Origin: Catenuloplanes indicus
GTDB lineage: Bacteria; Actinomycetota; Actinomycetes; Mycobacteriales; Micromonosporaceae
NCBI RefSeq assembly: GCF_030813715.1
Contig: NZ_JAUSUZ010000001.1
Span: forward strand, 3,906,001 to 3,970,000
Length of the DNA stretch: 64,000 nt
Direction: 5' to 3'
Position numbers and translations under genes: made by a program. The notes under the pieces were generated by a model. The model was not told the origin of the DNA and did no database searches. It saw only the letters and a program-made list of their open reading frames with translations. Shown one piece after another: positions 60,187 through 64,000 of the stretch; the stretch's first letter is position 1, and every line of letters begins with the position of its first letter.

Positions 60187-60965
60187 CAGGCATTCCCCTT
60201 CTTCTGCTCAGCACCTGCGGTACGCACGCCATCGGTCTCTTCCTTGGCGCGGTGTCGGCCGACGGCGGCGTCCGCCAGGCGCATCCTCACGCTGGACTCG
60301 TCGAGGCGGGCGTGCTGGACCGGGTCGGTGGCGCGGAGCCAGAGGCCGGGGTCGAACTGCCGGATCCACCAGCCTCCGTCGTGCTTCACGAACTGCGGCA
60401 GCCCGTCGCTGTGCGGGACCGCGCGGCCGTCGGCGAGCGCGGCGTCCATGTCCGCCAGGCTCATCTGCAGCCCAGCGACCACGCTCGCGCCGGCGGCTTT
60501 CGGCGCCGGTGCGGGGGCCGTGCCGGGTTGTGGTGGTCCGGTCTCGAGCCACCGCTGGCGCAGGCCGGGGTCGGTGTCGGTGAGCTGGCTGGTGGGTTTG
60601 TGGCCTACCCGGCAGCCGGGTGCCCAGAAGCTGATCGCGGCCGCGATCGTCTGCCGCAGCTCCCCGTGCCACGACCGGGCAGAGTGCGCAGCACCGTTGT
60701 CCGGGGCGTCGTAGACGTGCTCGCGCCACACCTTCAGCGACCGCAGCTCTTCGACGAGCCCGGGGTGCTGCGGCCAGCACAGCGGCAGACGTTCCTCACG
60801 GGACAGTTCGTACTGGTCGTACAGCCAGGCGACCCAGGCGACGAGCGCGGCCCATTCGGTGGCCTGGTCGTCGGCGGTCATGTTGTGCCACTCTCGGATC
60901 AGCGGCGGCATCTCATCCGTTCCGGGTGGCGTGCTGGTGGAAGCGGGTAGTGCGGGAAGGGTCAT
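60186..60965 (-). CDS. DUF4913 domain protein
   Basis: The 259-residue protein has the DUF4913 pattern, including LVAWVAWLYDQYELSREERL, then CWPQHPGLVEELRSLKVW. The C-terminal part has the VKHDGGWWIRQFDPGLWLRA segment shared in style with the small gene at 58901. DUF4913 genes sit in conjugation operons of actinobacterial ICEs and plasmids; function not known. It overlaps the coupling-protein gene by 4 nt. Confidence 0.75.
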   Translation of the reverse strand: MTLPALPASTSTPPGTDEMPPLIREWHNMTADDQATEWAALVAWVAWLYDQYELSREERLPLCWPQHPGLVEELRSLKVWREHVYDAPDNGAAHSARSWHGELRQTIAAAISFWAPGCRVGHKPTSQLTDTDPGLRQRWLETGPPQPGTAPAPAPKAAGASVVAGLQMSLADMDAALADGRAVPHSDGLPQFVKHDGGWWIRQFDPGLWLRATDPVQHARLDESSVRMRLADAAVGRHRAKEETDGVRTAGAEQKKGNA

Positions 60966-62758
60966 CGGGGATCTCCGTCGGTCAAGCCGCCCATCAAATG
61001 GCGGGCATCACGGCTGGCTTGGGCATATTCCTTGCGGTGCGGGCTTTCGTAGTGGCGGACCATGCGGGTGCGCACCGGCGGTGTGGTCGCGTGGATGATC
61101 AGCGCTTCGCGGCGGGCTTCGTCGAGGGTCCGGATCGCCTCGGGGGGCATGGCTTTGCGGTCGGTGACGGTGGCTTGGACGCTGTGGCCTTGCCGGTTGT
61201 GCTGCGGGATGAGCAGGGTTTCGCGGTAGGTGCCGGCGAGGTCGGAGAACGCGGTGAGGTCTTCGCCGGCGAGGCCGCCGAGGGCGATCTTGATGGTGGA
61301 GTTCGCCCAGAGCATGCGGCGCCCGACCTGGCCCCAGCGTTCTTCGGCGGCGGCGAGGTTCTGCAGCACGCCGGCGACGAAGATCCCGAACCCGGCCGCG
61401 GTCGAGGCGAGTTTCGGCATCCGCGGCAGCGGCACCACGTTGGTCAGCTCGTCGAGGATCAGCCCGAGCGGCGGGTCGAGGCGCCCGTTCGGCGACCGCA
61501 ACGCGATCCGGCGGGCGGTGGTGATGAGGTGGTCGACGAACGCGGTCACCAGCGGGGCCAGGGATTCGGCTTGGTCTTCGTCGACGAGCAGGTAGATGGT
61601 GTCGGTCCCGGAGGCCAGGAATCCCTCCACGTCGAAGGACGTGTGGGCGGGTCCGCAGAACACCGCGCGCGCTGCCTCGCCGAGCAGGCAGCTGGTGCCG
61701 GTCTGCACCGTCGTCCACAGGTTCTTCCTGGTCACGTCCGGCTGCCGGTAGAAGCTGTCGAGCATCTCCAGCACCCCAGCTCGCGTCCCCGATGCGTCGC
61801 GGAGAAGCTTCAGCGGCTGGTCGTTGGTGTCGTCCAGCGACCAGGCGAGCACGTCGGCCATCGTGCGGCCGGTCAGCGCGGCGGTGTGCAGCCAGGCGGC
61901 CATGAGGTTGGTGGCGGTGAGGCCGAAGAATCCGGCGTTGGAGCTGTCGGAGCCGTCGCTGGTCTTTCCGACCTGGATCATGACGTCGGCGCGTTTACGG
62001 GCGAGGTCGTAGGAGTCGCAGCCGGCGACCGGTGACCAGGTGAGACGGTGCGGCCATGCGAGTTCTCCGGTCAGCTCCATCACCCACGACCGCCCTCTGC
62101 GCAGTGTCGCGGTCGCTTCTAGAACGTCGTGGCGCACGGACGTGACCAGCGCGCAGCCGGGGAACGTGCGCAGCCACGGGATGATCACCTGCGACGTTTT
62201 TCCCTGCCGGGGTGCGGCCAGCAGCAGCACCGACGTCTCCAGGCTGGCGAACAACTCCATCCCGCCGTCGGCGCGGCCGAGTTCGACGGCGACGTCCGGC
62301 CAGCGCGGTGTGCCGGCCAGGCCGGGCCGCAGCCGGGACGCCCGGCCGAGGACCGCGTTACGGGACATCGTCTTGTCCAGCTGGGCGCGGGAGGCCATCC
62401 CGCGCCGCTGCTGCCCGCCCGCGAACATCCGCCACCCGACCGCAGCCAGCACGCCGAGGACGGCGAAGACCATCACGGCGGTGGCGTAGAGACCGGCTGG
62501 GCCGGGGAGGAGGTTCCGCGCCGGTGCCGGCCAGGCCTGGCGCGGGTCCTGCCAGGTGCCGGGGATCGCGAAGGCAATGTCGACCGCATCACCGACCGTC
62601 ACCGCCGGCCACACCCCGGCGAAGACCAGCCCGGCGACCTGGCCGGACAGCCAGGTTCCCACGACCAGCACTCCGATGGCCGCGGCGGCGATGCCGAGGG
62701 CGCGGTCGGTGCCGCTGGTCCAGCCGGCGCCGGACATGCGGGTGGTGTTGCCGCTCAC
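60962..62758 (-). CDS. TraG/VirD4-type coupling ATPase
   Basis: The 598-residue protein has two N-terminal hydrophobic helices (about 22-50, about 88-110), then Walker A LLAAPRQGKTSQVIIPWLRT and Walker B LGLILDELTNVVPLP. The region around ETSVLLLAAPRQ is typical of VirD4/TraG proteins. It links the relaxase-DNA complex to the type IV secretion channel at the membrane. It stands 4 nt downstream of the VirB4-like gene. Confidence 0.86.
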   Translation of the reverse strand: MSGNTTRMSGAGWTSGTDRALGIAAAAIGVLVVGTWLSGQVAGLVFAGVWPAVTVGDAVDIAFAIPGTWQDPRQAWPAPARNLLPGPAGLYATAVMVFAVLGVLAAVGWRMFAGGQQRRGMASRAQLDKTMSRNAVLGRASRLRPGLAGTPRWPDVAVELGRADGGMELFASLETSVLLLAAPRQGKTSQVIIPWLRTFPGCALVTSVRHDVLEATATLRRGRSWVMELTGELAWPHRLTWSPVAGCDSYDLARKRADVMIQVGKTSDGSDSSNAGFFGLTATNLMAAWLHTAALTGRTMADVLAWSLDDTNDQPLKLLRDASGTRAGVLEMLDSFYRQPDVTRKNLWTTVQTGTSCLLGEAARAVFCGPAHTSFDVEGFLASGTDTIYLLVDEDQAESLAPLVTAFVDHLITTARRIALRSPNGRLDPPLGLILDELTNVVPLPRMPKLASTAAGFGIFVAGVLQNLAAAEERWGQVGRRMLWANSTIKIALGGLAGEDLTAFSDLAGTYRETLLIPQHNRQGHSVQATVTDRKAMPPEAIRTLDEARREALIIHATTPPVRTRMVRHYESPHRKEYAQASRDARHLMGGLTDGDPR

Positions 62759-62762
62759 CGGC

Positions 62763-64000
62763 CTACACCGCCATGCGTTCGTTGGTGTAGTACAGCTGCC
62801 GCTCGGTCGGGTGGAGGACGACTTGGACGATGCGGGAGTCGGCGCGGCCGATCTTCCACACCGCCCGGCCGATCTGCTCTCCGGACCAGGAGGCGATGTG
62901 CGCGCATTCGGTGTCGGTCAGCCCGATCGCGTCCCGGGTCATCGCGAGGGGTGCGGTGTCTTGGGCGAGGCAGATCCGCACGTCGCAGGAGCCGATGAGG
63001 TTGCGGGCGATGGCGACTTCGGCGGAGCCTTCGGCGCCGACGGCCTCGAAGTCCGCGAGCCGGTGTGAGGCGAGGAGCTGGATCGTGCCCTGTGCCCGCG
63101 ACAACCGCAGATCCGAGTCGATCTTCCGGACCATCGCCGGGATCCGCATCGCCCGCCACAGCTCATCCCGGATGACGAGCCGGACGGGGCCGCCGGGGGC
63201 GTCGATCGCGGCTTGGCCCCAGGAGGAGACGCAGGCGAGGGTCATGGCCACGGTGTCGTCGCCGCGGTTGTCCAGCCGGGACAGGTCGACGGTCTGGATG
63301 TAGGCGTCGAAGTCCATCCGCACCGTCGTGGCCCGGTCGAACAGTCCGGCGAGGGAGCCCTGGACCATGTTCCCGAGCGCGTCGGCGGCCGGGCGGATCA
63401 TCTCCCGCAGCTCCGCCACGTCCCCCTCCCGGACACGGAGTTCGCCGGCCATCTCGGGGGTGGGGTCGCGCAGCAGCGCCCACACCTGCGGAATGGTCGG
63501 GTCGGTGAGGTGGGTGTTGCCCGTGGCCTGCCCGGAGGCGTACTGGATCGCCAGAGACAGCGCGGCCTCTTCCGTGGGGTCGAGGGCGCGGCCGAGCCGC
63601 ACCACCAGCAGCGACCCGAGCAGGGTCAGGCGCCGGCGGTGGATTTCGGCGAGGCGCTCGCGCAGCTCGTCACCGCCTGCCGGGAGGTTCTGGCCGAGCG
63701 GTCCGGCATCGAGGGGGTTGAGCCGGGCCGGGAGGCCAGGGCCGAGTTCGACCGGCTCGACGCCGAGCGCCCGCGCGAGGGGCGCGTATTCGTTCTTCAG
63801 GTCGCCGACGACGAACGCTTTGACGCCGTAGCGCATCAGCCGGTGCGCGATCGCCTTGATCGTCGCGGACTTCCCGGAGCCGGGGACGCCGGTGATGAGC
63901 ATGTTCGGGTTGGAGATCAGGCCGCGGCGCAGCCACTCGATCGGATGCACACTGAACGCCCCACCGGACAGGCAGTCGACCCCGAGGTACGCGCCGACCG
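62763..64000 (-). CDS. VirB4-like type IV secretion ATPase (5' end beyond the window)
   Basis: The frame is open to base 64000; the visible 412 residues are the C-terminal ATPase domain. VGAYLGVDCLSGGAF leads to Walker A MLITGVPGSGKSATIKAIAH. VRLVIRDELWRAMRIPAM is the Walker B region (RDE in place of DE). IQLLASHRLADFEAVG and LYYTNERMAV follow. VirB4/TraE proteins energise assembly of the mating channel. A GTG at 63950 is internal. The rest of the secretion genes should lie to the right. Confidence 0.85.
   Translation of the reverse strand, partial: VGAYLGVDCLSGGAFSVHPIEWLRRGLISNPNMLITGVPGSGKSATIKAIAHRLMRYGVKAFVVGDLKNEYAPLARALGVEPVELGPGLPARLNPLDAGPLGQNLPAGGDELRERLAEIHRRRLTLLGSLLVVRLGRALDPTEEAALSLAIQYASGQATGNTHLTDPTIPQVWALLRDPTPEMAGELRVREGDVAELREMIRPAADALGNMVQGSLAGLFDRATTVRMDFDAYIQTVDLSRLDNRGDDTVAMTLACVSSWGQAAIDAPGGPVRLVIRDELWRAMRIPAMVRKIDSDLRLSRAQGTIQLLASHRLADFEAVGAEGSAEVAIARNLIGSCDVRICLAQDTAPLAMTRDAIGLTDTECAHIASWSGEQIGRAVWKIGRADSRIVQVVLHPTERQLYYTNERMAV

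Noticed and set aside
1-64000. tRNA, rRNA or CRISPR arrays
   Set aside because: I looked for T-loop signatures with paired arms and for regularly spaced direct repeats; none was convincing by eye.

Overview
The window is high-GC DNA with GTG/TTG starts, ATGA/GTGA stop-start overlaps and actinobacterial gene families throughout. It suggests a filamentous actinomycete, possibly Micromonosporaceae; that family is my inference, as no rRNA or housekeeping gene is present. Most of it reads as one large conjugative element (plasmid or ICE). No integrase or replication initiator of the element is recognisable here, and its transfer genes run off the right edge.

Left backbone (about 0.1-9.5 kb, mostly + strand): a ParB-like protein, a C5 DNA methyltransferase, three overlapping unknown genes, a small zinc-finger-like gene, a DUF3560 protein and a primase-polymerase. 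Two strong hairpin+T-run terminators cut this run into units. Cargo (9.5-15.8 kb): unknown proteins with one N-terminal membrane helix, an AbiTii-like protein whose stop codon lies in a 162-bp MITE-like element, an Mrr-like nuclease and a broken phosphotransferase gene. A pair of related palindromic repeats (9508-9563 and 12121-12182) brackets part of it. The middle backbone (16.4-27.3 kb) holds two tandem SSBs, small proteins, an LdcA/MccF-type S66 peptidase, a candidate oriT, and a MobF relaxase-helicase that reads as one protein only after a -1 shift at a run of six Gs.

From 27,340 to 50,694 lies a 23.4-kb insertion. It splits one PP-loop (PAPS-reductase-like) gene: the 5' two thirds lie left of it and the 3' third right of it, with CACAAC at both junctions. 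It carries a copper/metal module (CsoR-type operator, CPH-motif Cu ATPase, L,D-transpeptidase, DUF305 lipoprotein, three small His-rich membrane proteins, a cysteine-synthase-like enzyme with an MFS exporter, a methyltransferase). An arsR fragment and a Tn554-like recombinase remnant follow. The rest is an ion/drug module: ABC exporter, NhaA, glycosyltransferase, DUF998 protein and TrkH/TrkA. All five transcription units of this last module start with the same roughly 25-nt leader sequence, in four cases 7-8 nt after a -10 box, so it looks like a shared cis-acting RNA.

Right backbone (51-64 kb, mostly - strand): a Gabija-like GajA/GajB pair with a frameshift in the GajA nuclease part, a three-gene unit of small membrane protein, ECF sigma factor and PAS-GGDEF-EAL protein, and a transfer operon (DnaB-N-like protein, DUF4913 protein, TraG/VirD4 coupling ATPase, VirB4-like ATPase cut by the window edge). 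Several genes are decayed by amber codons, frameshifts or truncation, so the element mixes working transfer functions with eroding cargo.
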